Positions 19,145-28,210 of a DNA stretch of 49,088 bases are shown piece by piece (positions within the stretch are counted from its first letter, which is position 1; every line of letters begins with the position of its first letter). The stretch covers positions 1 to 49,088 of the forward strand of contig DASTQL010000215.1 of the NCBI GenBank assembly GCA_035761805.1. Direction: 5' to 3'. A program made the position numbers and the translations under genes. This DNA is from DASTQL01 sp035761805. GTDB lineage: Bacteria > Actinomycetota > Actinomycetes > Jiangellales > Jiangellaceae. The notes beneath the pieces were generated by a model. It was not told the DNA's origin, did no database searches, and saw nothing but the letters and a program-made list of their open reading frames with translations.

Positions 19145-19564
19145 TCAGGCCTGGGCGGTCGCGGGGTCGCCCACGTTGGCGCGGACCCAGTCGACGATCT
19201 CGTGAGTCGTCGCCCCCGGCGTGAAGACCCGGGCGACGCCCATCTCCTGCAACGGAACGATGTCGGCCTGGGGGATGATCCCGCCGCCGAATACCACGAT
19301 GTCGGTGGAGTCGCGCTCACGCAGCAGCTCGAGCACGCGGCGGAACAGCGTCATGTGGGCGCCGGAGAGGATGGACAGGCCGATGGCGTCGGCGTCCTCC
19401 TGGATGGCCGTCTCGACGACCTGCTCCGGCGTCTGGTGCAGGCCGGTGTAGACGACCTCCACGCCGGCGTCACGCAGCGCTCGTGCGACCACCTTGGCGC
19501 CACGATCGTGGCCGTCGAGGCCGGGCTTGGCGACCACCACGCGCAGCGGGCTGGTGCCGGTCAT
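19145..19564 (-). CDS. cobalamin-binding methylmalonyl-CoA mutase small subunit-like protein
   Basis: The 139-residue protein is a stand-alone B12-binding domain of the base-off/His-on type. It has the cobalt-ligating histidine in PGLDGHDRGAKVVARAL, the LSILSGAHM loop and the VFGGGIIPQADI strand. Such proteins pair with a separate large mutase subunit in methylmalonyl- or isobutyryl-CoA mutases and related acyl-CoA mutases. The large subunit is not in the window. Proximity to sucCD would fit methylmalonyl-CoA feeding succinyl-CoA, but that link is inference. GGGAGGCGG lies upstream of the ATG at 19564. Confidence 0.88.
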   Translation of the reverse strand: MTGTSPLRVVVAKPGLDGHDRGAKVVARALRDAGVEVVYTGLHQTPEQVVETAIQEDADAIGLSILSGAHMTLFRRVLELLRERDSTDIVVFGGGIIPQADIVPLQEMGVARVFTPGATTHEIVDWVRANVGDPATAQA

Positions 19565-19730
19565 CGCCGCCTCCCGTCTGCCGTCGCTCCTGCGGCGCAG
19601 ACTAACCCACGCGGGCTGTGGCGGGCCCGTGTCGGTGGCGCCGTCCGCCCGGAGCCGCTACCGTCCGGCCACAGTCAGCTGCAGAGGGTGAGACGTTTCC
19701 TGTACGGGGGCGCGGGCGGAGGAGGTCGGC

Positions 19731-20699
19731 GTGCTCGGACGGATCGCAGGCGCCTGGTCCGGCGCACGGGGCACCGTGCGAGCGGGGATGCGCTCGGTGG
19801 TCTCCCCCACCGGCCTCCGGGGTGCGCTGGTCGAGGCGGTATGGGTCGGGGCGCACGTGGCGACCTACCCGCTCGGACTGGTCAGGGACGGGCTACGTAA
19901 CGAGATCCGGCTCGGCATGGACGGCATGGACCCGGTCCAGCGCGGGCTGCTCATCGGTGACGTCGAGGCGGCCGGGACGCCGATCCTGCTCGTCCACGGG
20001 ATCGTCGACAACCACTCCGTCTTCACGGTCCTCCGGCGCGGGCTCCGCCGCCGCGGGTTCGGCCGGGTCACCAGCGTCAACTACGGCTGGGTCGGCGAGG
20101 ACGTGCGTTCCCTGGCCGCCCGGCTGGCGCAGCAGGTCGAGGCCCTGTGCGACGAGAGCGGGTACGAGCGGATCCACATCGTCGGTCACTCGATGGGCGG
20201 GCTCGTCGCCCGCTACTACGTCCAGCGGCTGGGCGGCGACGCCCGCGTGCACACCCTGGTCACCATGGGGACCCCGCACCAGGGCACCGTGTGGGCGCAC
20301 GGCGTCCCGCACCGGCTGATCCGCCAGCTCCGACCGGGCAGCGACCTGATCACCGAGCTGGCCGAGCCGGCCCCCGGCTGCCGGACCCGGTTCCTCTGCT
20401 TCTGGAGCGACCTCGACCAGGTCATCGTGCCGCAGCGCAACGCTCGACCGGTCCATCCCGACCTTCGGGTGCACTCGGTCCTGGTCCGGGGGGTCGGGCA
20501 CCTGTCGCTGCCCATCCACGGTGGCGTGGTGCACCAGATCTCGGTGACGCTGGCCCACCTCGACACCCACGGGGACACGGTCGCCCCAGGGGTGACCTCG
20601 ATCACCTCCGAGGACGAGCTCCCGGGCGGCCGTGGCGCGGGACCGCGCCGGCGAAACCCCAGGTCACGAGCAGGTAACGGCGTCGTCCTACCCGGGTGA
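19731..20699 (+). CDS. alpha/beta-hydrolase, triacylglycerol-lipase-like
   Basis: The 322-residue protein has an alpha/beta-hydrolase core beginning TPILLVHGIVDNHSVF, with the nucleophile Ser154 in HIVGHSMGGLVARYY. Likely acid and histidine partners are in SDLDQVI and VRGVGHLSLP. This layout is of bacterial lipases that act on long-chain esters. No classical signal peptide is present; an amphipathic/hydrophobic stretch around residues 35-50 may associate with the membrane. The C-terminal 40 residues are charged and probably disordered. The GTG at 19731 follows GGAGG. The substrate is unknown. Confidence 0.82.
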   Translation: MLGRIAGAWSGARGTVRAGMRSVVSPTGLRGALVEAVWVGAHVATYPLGLVRDGLRNEIRLGMDGMDPVQRGLLIGDVEAAGTPILLVHGIVDNHSVFTVLRRGLRRRGFGRVTSVNYGWVGEDVRSLAARLAQQVEALCDESGYERIHIVGHSMGGLVARYYVQRLGGDARVHTLVTMGTPHQGTVWAHGVPHRLIRQLRPGSDLITELAEPAPGCRTRFLCFWSDLDQVIVPQRNARPVHPDLRVHSVLVRGVGHLSLPIHGGVVHQISVTLAHLDTHGDTVAPGVTSITSEDELPGGRGAGPRRRNPRSRAGNGVVLPG

Positions 20700-20747
20700 C
20701 GGCACCCGCGATCGGACGACACGACTCCGGCCGCCTACCCGGGAGTT

Positions 20748-20775
20748 TTGACCACCAAACCCGCTCCGCTATGGT
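20748..20775 (+). promoter_or_regulatory. sigma70-like promoter for the M23 peptidase gene
   Basis: TTGACC (20748-20753) and TATGGT (20770-20775) are separated by 16 bases, close to the housekeeping sigma consensus. Transcription would start near 20782, which rules out a translation start at 20748 and supports the GTG at 20814 with GGAAGG upstream. Confidence 0.6.
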
Positions 20776-20813
20776 CCTCCCGGTCCCGCACCCCGTCGGA
20801 AGGTCCGAGCATC

Positions 20814-21575
20814 GTGGCGAGAGGCACCGGCAACGGCCGTCGCCGTCACCGTCGCCGTCGGCATCCCGTCCCGCTCCCGTCGCTGGTGGGGTCCGTCGCC
20901 GTCGCCGCCGCCGCCTCCGGGGCGCTCACGATGCCCCAGGCGGGAGCGACCGACTACGGCGCCGGCGAGTCGCTGGTCACGCCCGAGCGGCCGCAGTCCT
21001 CGTCCGAGGCGGTGCGCGGCGCCCTCGACACCGTCATCGCCGCCCAGCAGTCCCTGGACGCCGAGAGCGTCGAGAACGCCAAGGCGGCCGTCGCCGTCGA
21101 GGTGAAGAAGGAGCAGGAGCGCGTCGAGCGCGAGCGTCAGGAGGCCGCCGAGCGTGCGGCTCGTGCCGCCCGGGAGGCCAACCGATGGGTCGTCCCCCTC
21201 AGTGGCTACCGCATCACGGCCGGCTTCGGGTCAGGCGGCGGGTTGTGGTCGTCCGGCCACACCGGAGTGGACCTCGCCGCCCCGCACGGCACCCCGGTGC
21301 ACGCCGCCTCCAGCGGCGAGGTGATCTCGGCCGGCTGGGACGGCGCCTACGGCAACAAGATCGTCATCAGGCACTCCGACGGTACGGAGACGTGGTACGC
21401 CCACCTCTCGCGGATGATCGTCCGCTCCGGCACCGTGCTGCCAGGGCAGCAGATCGGCACCGTCGGGTCCACCGGCAACTCCACCGGCCCCCACCTCCAC
21501 CTCGAGGTGCGTCCGGGAGGCGGCGACCCGGTCAACCCGCGTAGCTGGCTCGCCGAGCACGGCGTCAACCTCTGA
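20814..21575 (+). CDS. secreted M23 family metallopeptidase
   Basis: The 253-residue protein has an arginine-rich start followed by a hydrophobic signal segment ending near the ALTMPQAGA stretch. A charged alanine/glutamate coiled coil follows (about residues 95-135). The C-terminal LytM/M23 domain has zinc ligands in SGHTGVDLAAPHG and GPHLHLEVRPGG. These enzymes cut peptidoglycan cross-bridges, or regulate other hydrolases when degenerate; here the ligands are all present, so activity is likely. The start is set by the promoter at 20748-20775. It is convergent with pcrA. Confidence 0.9.
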   Translation: MARGTGNGRRRHRRRRHPVPLPSLVGSVAVAAAASGALTMPQAGATDYGAGESLVTPERPQSSSEAVRGALDTVIAAQQSLDAESVENAKAAVAVEVKKEQERVERERQEAAERAARAAREANRWVVPLSGYRITAGFGSGGGLWSSGHTGVDLAAPHGTPVHAASSGEVISAGWDGAYGNKIVIRHSDGTETWYAHLSRMIVRSGTVLPGQQIGTVGSTGNSTGPHLHLEVRPGGGDPVNPRSWLAEHGVNL

Positions 21576-21616
21576 CCTCGTCGCCCGGGCGCTGACCTGG
21601 CTCCGATGGCGCGGTC

Positions 21617-23905
21617 CTAGAGCTTCTCGAGCGGCGCGTAGCGCAGCACCAGCGTCTTGAGCCCGGCCGCCTCGCCGAAGTCGACGGTCACCTGGGCCCG
21701 CTCCCCTTCCCCCGCGGTGGCCACGACCGTGCCGAGGCCGAATGCGTCGTGCGTGACCCGATCGCCGGTGGCCAGGGCGGGGATCGCCCGCTGCCCCGGC
21801 CCCGCAACCCCCGGCCGCACGGGACCACGGCGTGGGGACCGGGCGTCGGCCCAGCGGGCCTGGTCCGCCTCGGTGCGCCGCCAGTCCACCAGCTCGGCCG
21901 GGATCTCCGCCAGGAACCGGGAGGGCAGGTTCTGCGTCGGGGCACCCCAGGCCCGCCTGACCCCGGCCCGCGAGAGGTAGAGCCGCTCGCGGGCGCGGGT
22001 CACCCCCACGTACGCGAGCCGTCGCTCCTCCTCCAGCTCCCGCGGCTCCGACAAGGAACGTTGGTGGGGAAAGACGCCCTCCTCCATGCCGGTGAGGAAG
22101 ACGACGGGGTACTCCAGGCCCTTGGCCGTGTGCAGGGTCATCAGGGTGACGACACCGCCGTGGTCCTCCCCCTCGGGAATGTCGTCGGCGTCGGCGACCA
22201 GGCTGACCTGCTCCAGGAAGCCGACGAGGGTGCCGTCGGGGTCGAGCTCGGCGTACTCGCGCGCGACCGCCACGAGCTCGCGGATGTTGTCGAGCCGGGT
22301 GCCGTCCTGCGGGTCGTCGGAGTCCTCGAGCGTGGCGAGGTAGCCGGTGCGGTCCAGCACCATCTCGAGCAGCTCGGCGGGCGGTGCCCCCGCCTCGGCC
22401 AGGGTGCCGAGCTCGTCGAGGAGACCGACGAACTCCTCGATCGAGGTGAGGGCACGGTTGGCCAGGCCGGGGGCCTCCGCGGCCGACCGCAGGGCCTGCC
22501 AGAAGGTCGTGCGGGAGCGCTGCGCGTGGGCCTCGACCACCGCCTCCGACCGGTCGCCGATGCCCCGGCGGGGGACGTTGAGGATCCGGCGGAGGGAGAC
22601 TGAGTCCTCCGGGTTGGCGATCACACGCAGGTAGGCGAGGGCGTCGCGGACCTCGCGCCGCTCGTAGAACCGCACGCCGCCGACGACCCGGTAGGGCATG
22701 CCCACCCGGATGAAGATCTCCTCGAGAACCCGGGACTGTGCGTTGGTGCGGTAGAAGACGGCGACGTCTCCCGGCTTGGCCAGTCCCTCGTCGGCGAGCC
22801 GGTCGATCTCGTCGGCGACGAACTGGGCCTCCCCGTGCTCGTCGTCCGAGACGTAGCCGACGACGGGTTCGCCGTCGCCGGCATCGGTCCACAGCCGCTT
22901 GGGCTTGCGGTCGGGGTTGCGCGTGATGATCGCGTTGGCCGCGGACAGAATCGTCTGCGTCGACCGGTAGTTCTGCTCGAGCATCACCACACGGGCCTGC
23001 GGGTAGTCCTGCTCGAACTCTTTGATGTTGCGGATCGTCGCGCCCCGGAAGGCGTAGATCGACTGGTCCGCGTCACCCACGACGACGAGCTCCCCGGCCT
23101 CGTCCCCGGTGCCGACGATCTCGCGCACCAGCACGTACTGGGCGTGGTTGGTGTCCTGGTACTCGTCCACCAGCACGTGCCGGAACCTTTGGCGGTAGTG
23201 CTCGGCGACGTCCGGGAACGCCTGGAGCAGGTGGACGGTGGTCATGATCAGGTCGTCGAAGTCGAGGGCGTTGGCCTGGGCGAGCCGCCGTTGGTACTCG
23301 CCGTAGACCTCCGCGATCACCCGCCGGCGCTGGTTGCTCACCCGGCGGGCCGCCTCCTCGTGGTCGACCAGGTCGTTCTTGAGCGCGCTGACCTGGTGGG
23401 AGAGCACGCGGGGCTGGTGCTGCCGCGGGTCGACCCCGAGGTCCCGGCAGACCAGGGTCATCAGCCGCTGCGAGTCGGCCTGGTCGTAGATCGAGAAGGA
23501 CGACGAGAAGCCGAACCGCCCGGCCTCGCGGCGCAGGATGCGCACGCACGCCGAGTGGAAGGTCGAGACCCACATGATCCGGGCGCGACCGCCGACCAGC
23601 GCGGCGACGCGCTCCTTCATCTCCCCCGCAGCCTTGTTGGTGAAGGTGATCGCCAGGACCGATCCGGGGTGCACGTCGCGGGCCGCTAGCACGTACGCGA
23701 TCCGCCGGGTCAGCACCCGCGTCTTGCCCGACCCCGCCCCGGCCACGACCAGCAGCGGGCCCCCCTCGTGGGTGACCGCCTCGCGCTGCTGGGGGTTGAG
23801 GTCCTCGAGCAGGGTCTCGGGCGGGGGTCGGTGGGCGCGCTCCGACCCGTCCGCCGAGGACTGCTCCGGCGAGGGCTCGGGGAGGGGCTCGACGAGGGCG
23901 CTCAT
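21617..23905 (-). CDS. pcrA: ATP-dependent DNA helicase PcrA (UvrD/Rep family)
   Basis: PcrA is a superfamily 1 3'-5' helicase used in repair and in removing RecA or stalled polymerase. The 762-residue protein has Q-motif LNPQQREAV, Walker A AGAGSGKT, TFTNKAAGEM, the Walker B DEYQDTN, GDADQSIYAFRGA, LEQNYRST, VTLMTLHTAKGLEYPVVF and VGVTRARERLYL. The tail (GDRVTHDAFGLGTVV to LRYAPLEKL) is the Tudor-like domain of PcrA that contacts RNA polymerase. The ATG at 23905 is preferred over one eleven codons upstream. Confidence 0.95.
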   Translation of the reverse strand: MSALVEPLPEPSPEQSSADGSERAHRPPPETLLEDLNPQQREAVTHEGGPLLVVAGAGSGKTRVLTRRIAYVLAARDVHPGSVLAITFTNKAAGEMKERVAALVGGRARIMWVSTFHSACVRILRREAGRFGFSSSFSIYDQADSQRLMTLVCRDLGVDPRQHQPRVLSHQVSALKNDLVDHEEAARRVSNQRRRVIAEVYGEYQRRLAQANALDFDDLIMTTVHLLQAFPDVAEHYRQRFRHVLVDEYQDTNHAQYVLVREIVGTGDEAGELVVVGDADQSIYAFRGATIRNIKEFEQDYPQARVVMLEQNYRSTQTILSAANAIITRNPDRKPKRLWTDAGDGEPVVGYVSDDEHGEAQFVADEIDRLADEGLAKPGDVAVFYRTNAQSRVLEEIFIRVGMPYRVVGGVRFYERREVRDALAYLRVIANPEDSVSLRRILNVPRRGIGDRSEAVVEAHAQRSRTTFWQALRSAAEAPGLANRALTSIEEFVGLLDELGTLAEAGAPPAELLEMVLDRTGYLATLEDSDDPQDGTRLDNIRELVAVAREYAELDPDGTLVGFLEQVSLVADADDIPEGEDHGGVVTLMTLHTAKGLEYPVVFLTGMEEGVFPHQRSLSEPRELEEERRLAYVGVTRARERLYLSRAGVRRAWGAPTQNLPSRFLAEIPAELVDWRRTEADQARWADARSPRRGPVRPGVAGPGQRAIPALATGDRVTHDAFGLGTVVATAGEGERAQVTVDFGEAAGLKTLVLRYAPLEKL

Positions 23906-24023
23906 GTCGCCGTCGAGTCTAGGCGGGCGGCCGGACACGACCCGTGCAGCTGTGGACGACCGACCTGGCTCGCCTGTCTCACGACCACGAGGCTCCCGGC
24001 GATCAGGCAGCGCCGGCGCACCG

Positions 24024-24377
24024 CTACCAGAAGACGGCCACCACCACGTTGAGCACCGCCAGCCCGCCGATGCCGAAGTAGAGCCCGTCTGGGATCCGCG
24101 CCTTGCGGCGGTTGACCCAGGCGAGGCTCAGCACCACCAGGGCGACCACGAGCTTGACGCCGATCTTGGCGTTGTCGACGTCGCTCCCCAACGAGGCGAC
24201 CGCCTCGGCCAGCCCGACCAGCAGCAGCCCGGTGACCACCTGGGTGAGCGCCCCGTGCACCATCGCGGGGTTGACCACCCGCTCGCCGCGCGCCCGCATC
24301 TGCACCAGCCAGCCGCCGATCAGCGAGGCCAGGCCGAGGAAGTGCAGCACGACCAGCAGGTTGTAGACGATCTCCAT
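24024..24377 (-). CDS. small four-helix membrane protein
   Basis: The 117-residue protein has four hydrophobic helices, with basic residues such as VNRRKAR between helices 3 and 4. Helix 1 contains VLHFLGLASLIGGW, a pattern seen in small actinobacterial integral membrane proteins near two-component genes. The family is not named with certainty. The ATG at 24377 has GAGAGGGTGC just upstream and an earlier in-frame ATG lacks a ribosome site. It lies between pcrA and the response regulator on the same strand. Function is unknown. Confidence 0.7.
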   Translation of the reverse strand: MEIVYNLLVVLHFLGLASLIGGWLVQMRARGERVVNPAMVHGALTQVVTGLLLVGLAEAVASLGSDVDNAKIGVKLVVALVVLSLAWVNRRKARIPDGLYFGIGGLAVLNVVVAVFW

Positions 24378-24462
24378 GCACCCTCTCCTCGGCGAGCCCC
24401 GCCACACCGTACGGGGTGGGGCTCATCTGCTGGAGAGGGAGGGATGGGGCCGGCGAGTCGGG

Positions 24463-25131
24463 TCAGACCAGCCGGCGGTCGGTGGCCCAGCGGGTCAGCT
24501 CGTAGCGGTTGGAGAGCTGTAGCTTGCGCAGCACCGCGGAGACGTGAGTCTCGACGGTCTTGACCGAGATGAACAGCTCCTTGGCGATCTCTTTGTAGGC
24601 GTAGCCCCGGGCGATCAGTCGCAGCACCTCGCGCTCGCGCTGGGTCAGGCGGTCGAGGTCCTCGTCGACGCTCGGCGCCTCGGTCCCGGCGAAGGCGTCG
24701 AGCACGAAGCCCGCCAGCCGGGGGGAGAAGACGGCGTCGCCGTCGGCCACCCGGCGGATGGCGGTGACCAGCTCGTCGCCGGTGATCGACTTGGTGACGT
24801 AGCCACGGGCGCCGGCCCGGATGGTACCGATCACGTCCTCGGCGGCGTCCGAGACGGACAGGGCGAGGAACCGGATCTCGGGCGCCGGGACGTGGACCTG
24901 GCGGAGCACCTCGACTCCACCACCGCCGGGGAGGTGTACGTCGAGCAGGACGACGTCCGGCCGCGTGTCCAGGACGACCTTGATCGCCTCCTGGGCATCG
25001 GCGGCCTCTCCCACGAGCTCGACCGCGGAGCCGATCTCGGAGCGGACCCCTGCGCGGAACATCGCGTGGTCGTCCACCAGCACGACACGTGGTGGGCCCG
25101 ACCGGGTGGCGGGCTGGTCAGGAGCCGTCAC
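24463..25131 (-). CDS. LuxR/NarL-type response regulator
   Basis: The 222-residue protein has a receiver domain (about 15-130) with DDHAMFRAG acidic residues, the phospho-acceptor aspartate in VVLLDVHLPGGGG and the lysine in YVTKSI. A LuxR helix-turn-helix follows (about 155-215) with LTQREREVLRLIARG and ELFISVKTVETHVSAVLRKL. The GTG at 25131 overlaps the TGA of the kinase gene as GTGA, with GAGGAGG upstream, so kinase and regulator are coupled. It probably controls the divergent PspC/LiaF-like gene. Confidence 0.93.
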   Translation of the reverse strand: MTAPDQPATRSGPPRVVLVDDHAMFRAGVRSEIGSAVELVGEAADAQEAIKVVLDTRPDVVLLDVHLPGGGGVEVLRQVHVPAPEIRFLALSVSDAAEDVIGTIRAGARGYVTKSITGDELVTAIRRVADGDAVFSPRLAGFVLDAFAGTEAPSVDEDLDRLTQREREVLRLIARGYAYKEIAKELFISVKTVETHVSAVLRKLQLSNRYELTRWATDRRLV

Positions 25132-26477
25132 GGCGTCCTCCTCATCGACAGGCGTACCTCGGTGCCCTCGCCCTTGGTCGAGCGTACGTCGGCGGTGCCA
25201 CCGTGGCGTTCCATCCGGTCTCGTACGGACCGGCGGAGGCCGAGGCGGTCGTCGGGCACGTCGGCCGGGTCGAAGCCGCTGCCTCGGTCGCGGACGAAGA
25301 CCTCGATCAGGTCCGCCGTGGCCTCGACGAAGAGGTCGACCTTGGCGGCCCCGGAGTGCTTGGCCGCGTTGACCACGGCCTCTCGCGCGGCTGCGACCAG
25401 CGCCCGCGAGTGCTCGTCCAGCTCGGAGTCGCCGACGGTGACCACTTCGACCGGAACACCGAACGCGTCCTCCACCTCTGCCGCCGCCGAGGTCAGGGCC
25501 GCAGCCAGCGACGTCTCCTCCGACCCGGTCTGGCCGTAGAGCCAGGTGCGCAGATCTCGCTCCTGGCGGCGAGCCAGGGTGGTGACCGCCTTCGGGTCCC
25601 CGGCCTGCTTCTGGATCAGTGCGAGCGTCTGCAGCACCGAGTCGTGCAGGTGGGCGGCGACGTCGGCGCGTTCCTGGGAGACGATCCGCTGGTGGCGCTC
25701 GGACTGGAGCTCGTGCCACAGCCGCCACAGCCAGGGGCCGAGGATGAGGGCCAGCCCGGCCACCACCACGAAGAGGCCGAGCAGGCCGTTGAGGGTCGCG
25801 CTGAGCTGCCCCTGGCCGGCGAGGAAGGCGATCACGCCGGCGCCGACGACGAGCACACCGACGACCACCCGGATCCAGCCGACCAGGGTGCCGCCGCCGG
25901 CGATGCCGGCCATCCAGGGTGCGCGCGGGGACAGCGAAGCCATCCGGCGCCGCTCGGTCTCGTCGGCGGTCCGCCAGATGAGCGCCAGTCCGAGGCCCGC
26001 GAGCAGCAGCGGGAAGAAGACCGCGGCGCTGATCCCGAGCGGCGTGTTCTGCACCAGCAGGGCGACCCCGATGCCGAGCACCGCCAGGGCGACGAGCTGG
26101 CCGAGGTCGCCCTTCCGCGACCGGCGCGTCCTCCCCTGGCGCATCCCGGCCCGGGTTGCCGCTGCGAGGCCGGCGGGGGCATCGCGGGCCTGCTCCGCCT
26201 GCAGCGACTCCTCGGTCGTGGTGAAGACCCAGAGCGCGAGGTAGACGAACACGCCGAAGCCGCCGAGCCCGGCCAGCAGGGCGAAGGCGACCCGGACGGG
26301 TACGACCTGGAGCCCCAGGTGGTCGGCCAGGCCCGATGCCACGCCGGCGATCAACCGTCCGTCGCTGCGCCGCCGGAAGCGCGGGACCCCGGGGTCGCTG
26401 CCGGAGCCCGACCCGGGACGCGCTCCGGGGGCGGGCTGGCGGGCAGCCGTCGCCGCAGTCACGAGACCGATCGTCAC
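25128..26477 (-). CDS. PspC-domain sensor histidine kinase
   Basis: The 449-residue protein has a PspC domain near residues 30-90 (RRRSDGRLIAGVASGLADHL). Four more membrane helices lie up to about residue 240. A HisKA_3 dimerisation helix carries the phospho-histidine in AAHLHDSVLQTLALI, and the HATPase has its N-box in EAVVNAAKHSG and GSGFDP and GEGTEVRL downstream. It resembles LiaS/VraS-type envelope-stress kinases with an added PspC sensor. Neither the GTG at 26477 nor the one at 26462 has a ribosome site, so the start is uncertain. The divergent neighbour also carries PspC. Confidence 0.9.
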   Translation of the reverse strand: MTIGLVTAATAARQPAPGARPGSGSGSDPGVPRFRRRSDGRLIAGVASGLADHLGLQVVPVRVAFALLAGLGGFGVFVYLALWVFTTTEESLQAEQARDAPAGLAAATRAGMRQGRTRRSRKGDLGQLVALAVLGIGVALLVQNTPLGISAAVFFPLLLAGLGLALIWRTADETERRRMASLSPRAPWMAGIAGGGTLVGWIRVVVGVLVVGAGVIAFLAGQGQLSATLNGLLGLFVVVAGLALILGPWLWRLWHELQSERHQRIVSQERADVAAHLHDSVLQTLALIQKQAGDPKAVTTLARRQERDLRTWLYGQTGSEETSLAAALTSAAAEVEDAFGVPVEVVTVGDSELDEHSRALVAAAREAVVNAAKHSGAAKVDLFVEATADLIEVFVRDRGSGFDPADVPDDRLGLRRSVRDRMERHGGTADVRSTKGEGTEVRLSMRRTP

Positions 26478-26605
26478 ACGTGGGCGGGCGCGGGGGCCAT
26501 GAGTGATCCCCCCGACCCGCCCCTGGGTCGGTCTCGACCCGGCTCGGGGGCGGGCCCGGGTGATCCCCGATGTCCCCCGGCCGTCAGCGGGGCCAGGATC
26601 GAGGC

Positions 26606-28210
26606 ATGAGCCAGACCCCGCCATTTCCCCTGCCGCAGCCCGGCGACGCCGGCGAACCCAGCGAGTCCAGTGATCCCGGGCAGGATGCCACGGCCGGTGA
26701 GACGCCGACAGCCGCGACGGGAGGCGGCGACTCCGGCACCAACAGCGACTTCCGCGCCGACGGCGCCCCTCACGCCGACGGCGCCCATCACGCCGACGAC
26801 GCGACCACGACGACTGCCTCCTCGTTCGGCTCGCCCTCCGCGGCCCCGACCGTCCGGCTGGGCGACGAGCTGCGCACCCTGCGCCGCAGTCGCTCCGACC
26901 GCGTCGTCGCCGGTGTCCTCGGCGGCCTGGGGCGCCGGCTCGGTGTCGACCCGGTCATCCTGCGCGTCGTCACGGTCGTCCTCGTGTTCTTCGGTGGAGT
27001 GGGGGTCCTCTTCTACGCCCTCGGCTGGCTGCTGATCCCGGAGGAGGGCGACGAGCACTCCGCCCTCGACCAGGCCCTGGGTCGTGGCACGTCCGGCTCG
27101 GGCAGGGCACCGGCGGTGCTGCTGGCGGGCTTCCTCGGTCTTCTGGCCCTCGGGTCCGCCGCCGCTGTGCTCGGCGGCTCCTGGGACGGCGCGGTGCTGC
27201 TCGTCCTGGCGGGTGTCGCCCTGGTCCTCCTCCTCCGCCGCAACGGCCCGTCCACCTCGGTCCCGCACCTTGGCGGCACCGGGCCGGCCACTGACGCCGC
27301 ACCCGGCCAGCCGCCGTACGGGAACGCCTACCCGGCTCCGTACGGCGCCACCGTCGACGACCCGGGTGCCGCCTGGGCCGCCGCCGCCACCGGTGCGCAG
27401 CCCCCGCTGGCCGCGCCCGCGTACCAGCCGCCCGCCGCGCCCGGGTACCGACCGCCGCCGGACGAAGCCGCCGCAACCAGCTGGGGCCCGGACGCGGACT
27501 GGGAGCAGCCGGCCTGGGACTCGACCGCCCAGTGGGCGCAGCCCCCAGGCACAGACACCGGCTGGACCCAGCCGGCCCCAGCCGCACCACTGCCGCGACC
27601 CCGCTCGGTCCTCGGCCCGGTGACCGTGAGCCTGGCCCTGCTCAGCGCCGGCGTGCTGGCCGTCCTGGACGGACCGGTGGGCCTCGACGTGCCCTTCGCG
27701 GCCTACCTTGCCGCTGCCCTCGGCGTCGTCGGCCTTGGCCTGCTCGTCGGCAGCTGGGTGGGCCGCTCCCGTGGGCTCGTGTGGCTCGGGCTGCTGCTGG
27801 CCATCGCGATGGTGCCGGCGGTGGCCGCCGACCGGATCGGCTCCTGGGAGGAGACCGACGTGACGGTGCAGCCCACCAGCCCGGCCGAGCTGTCCGGCAC
27901 GCACGACTACGGTGGCGGGCGAGTGGTCTGGGACCTGACGGCGCTCGAGCTGCCGGAGGAGAACGGGCCGACCCTGACGATCGACCAGGGCGCAGGGCAA
28001 CTGGTCGTGACCGTCCCCGAGACCACCGACGTCACCCTCGACGCCACCCTCGGCATCGGCGAGCTGCGGACCTTCGAGACCGTCAGCGGGGGGTTCGGCA
28101 ACGAGCGCTCGACCGTCGACCTCGGTCCCGACGGTGCGGGCGGCGGTGAGCTGACCCTCGACCTCGACCTCGGCATCGGCCAGCTGGAGGTGCGTCGTGA
28201 GGCGGCATGA
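26606..28210 (+). CDS. PspC / LiaF-like envelope-stress membrane protein
   Basis: The 534-residue protein has a disordered threonine/alanine/glycine lead of about 85 residues. A PspC domain follows (RRSRSDRVVAGVLGGLGRRL, then hydrophobic VVLVFFGGVGVLFYALGWLL), then two helices. A long proline/alanine/tyrosine linker (about 225-330) and three more helices come next. The C-terminal beta domain, with TLDATLGIGELRTFE and DLDLGIGQLEV, matches LiaF-type cell-wall-stress response domains. LiaF proteins repress LiaS-like kinases, and the divergent kinase/regulator pair fits that circuit. The ATG at 26606 was chosen by family start and context; the ribosome site is weak. Confidence 0.85.
   Translation: MSQTPPFPLPQPGDAGEPSESSDPGQDATAGETPTAATGGGDSGTNSDFRADGAPHADGAHHADDATTTTASSFGSPSAAPTVRLGDELRTLRRSRSDRVVAGVLGGLGRRLGVDPVILRVVTVVLVFFGGVGVLFYALGWLLIPEEGDEHSALDQALGRGTSGSGRAPAVLLAGFLGLLALGSAAAVLGGSWDGAVLLVLAGVALVLLLRRNGPSTSVPHLGGTGPATDAAPGQPPYGNAYPAPYGATVDDPGAAWAAAATGAQPPLAAPAYQPPAAPGYRPPPDEAAATSWGPDADWEQPAWDSTAQWAQPPGTDTGWTQPAPAAPLPRPRSVLGPVTVSLALLSAGVLAVLDGPVGLDVPFAAYLAAALGVVGLGLLVGSWVGRSRGLVWLGLLLAIAMVPAVAADRIGSWEETDVTVQPTSPAELSGTHDYGGGRVVWDLTALELPEENGPTLTIDQGAGQLVVTVPETTDVTLDATLGIGELRTFETVSGGFGNERSTVDLGPDGAGGGELTLDLDLGIGQLEVRREAA

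Noticed and set aside
20600..20800. Possible c-di-AMP (ydaO-type) riboswitch before the M23 peptidase gene
   Set aside because: Such riboswitches often precede actinobacterial cell-wall hydrolases, and GAAACCCC and GGTAACG occur here. However, the order and pairing of the consensus are not met, the segment lies inside the lipase coding sequence, and the promoter at 20748-20775 lies downstream of it.
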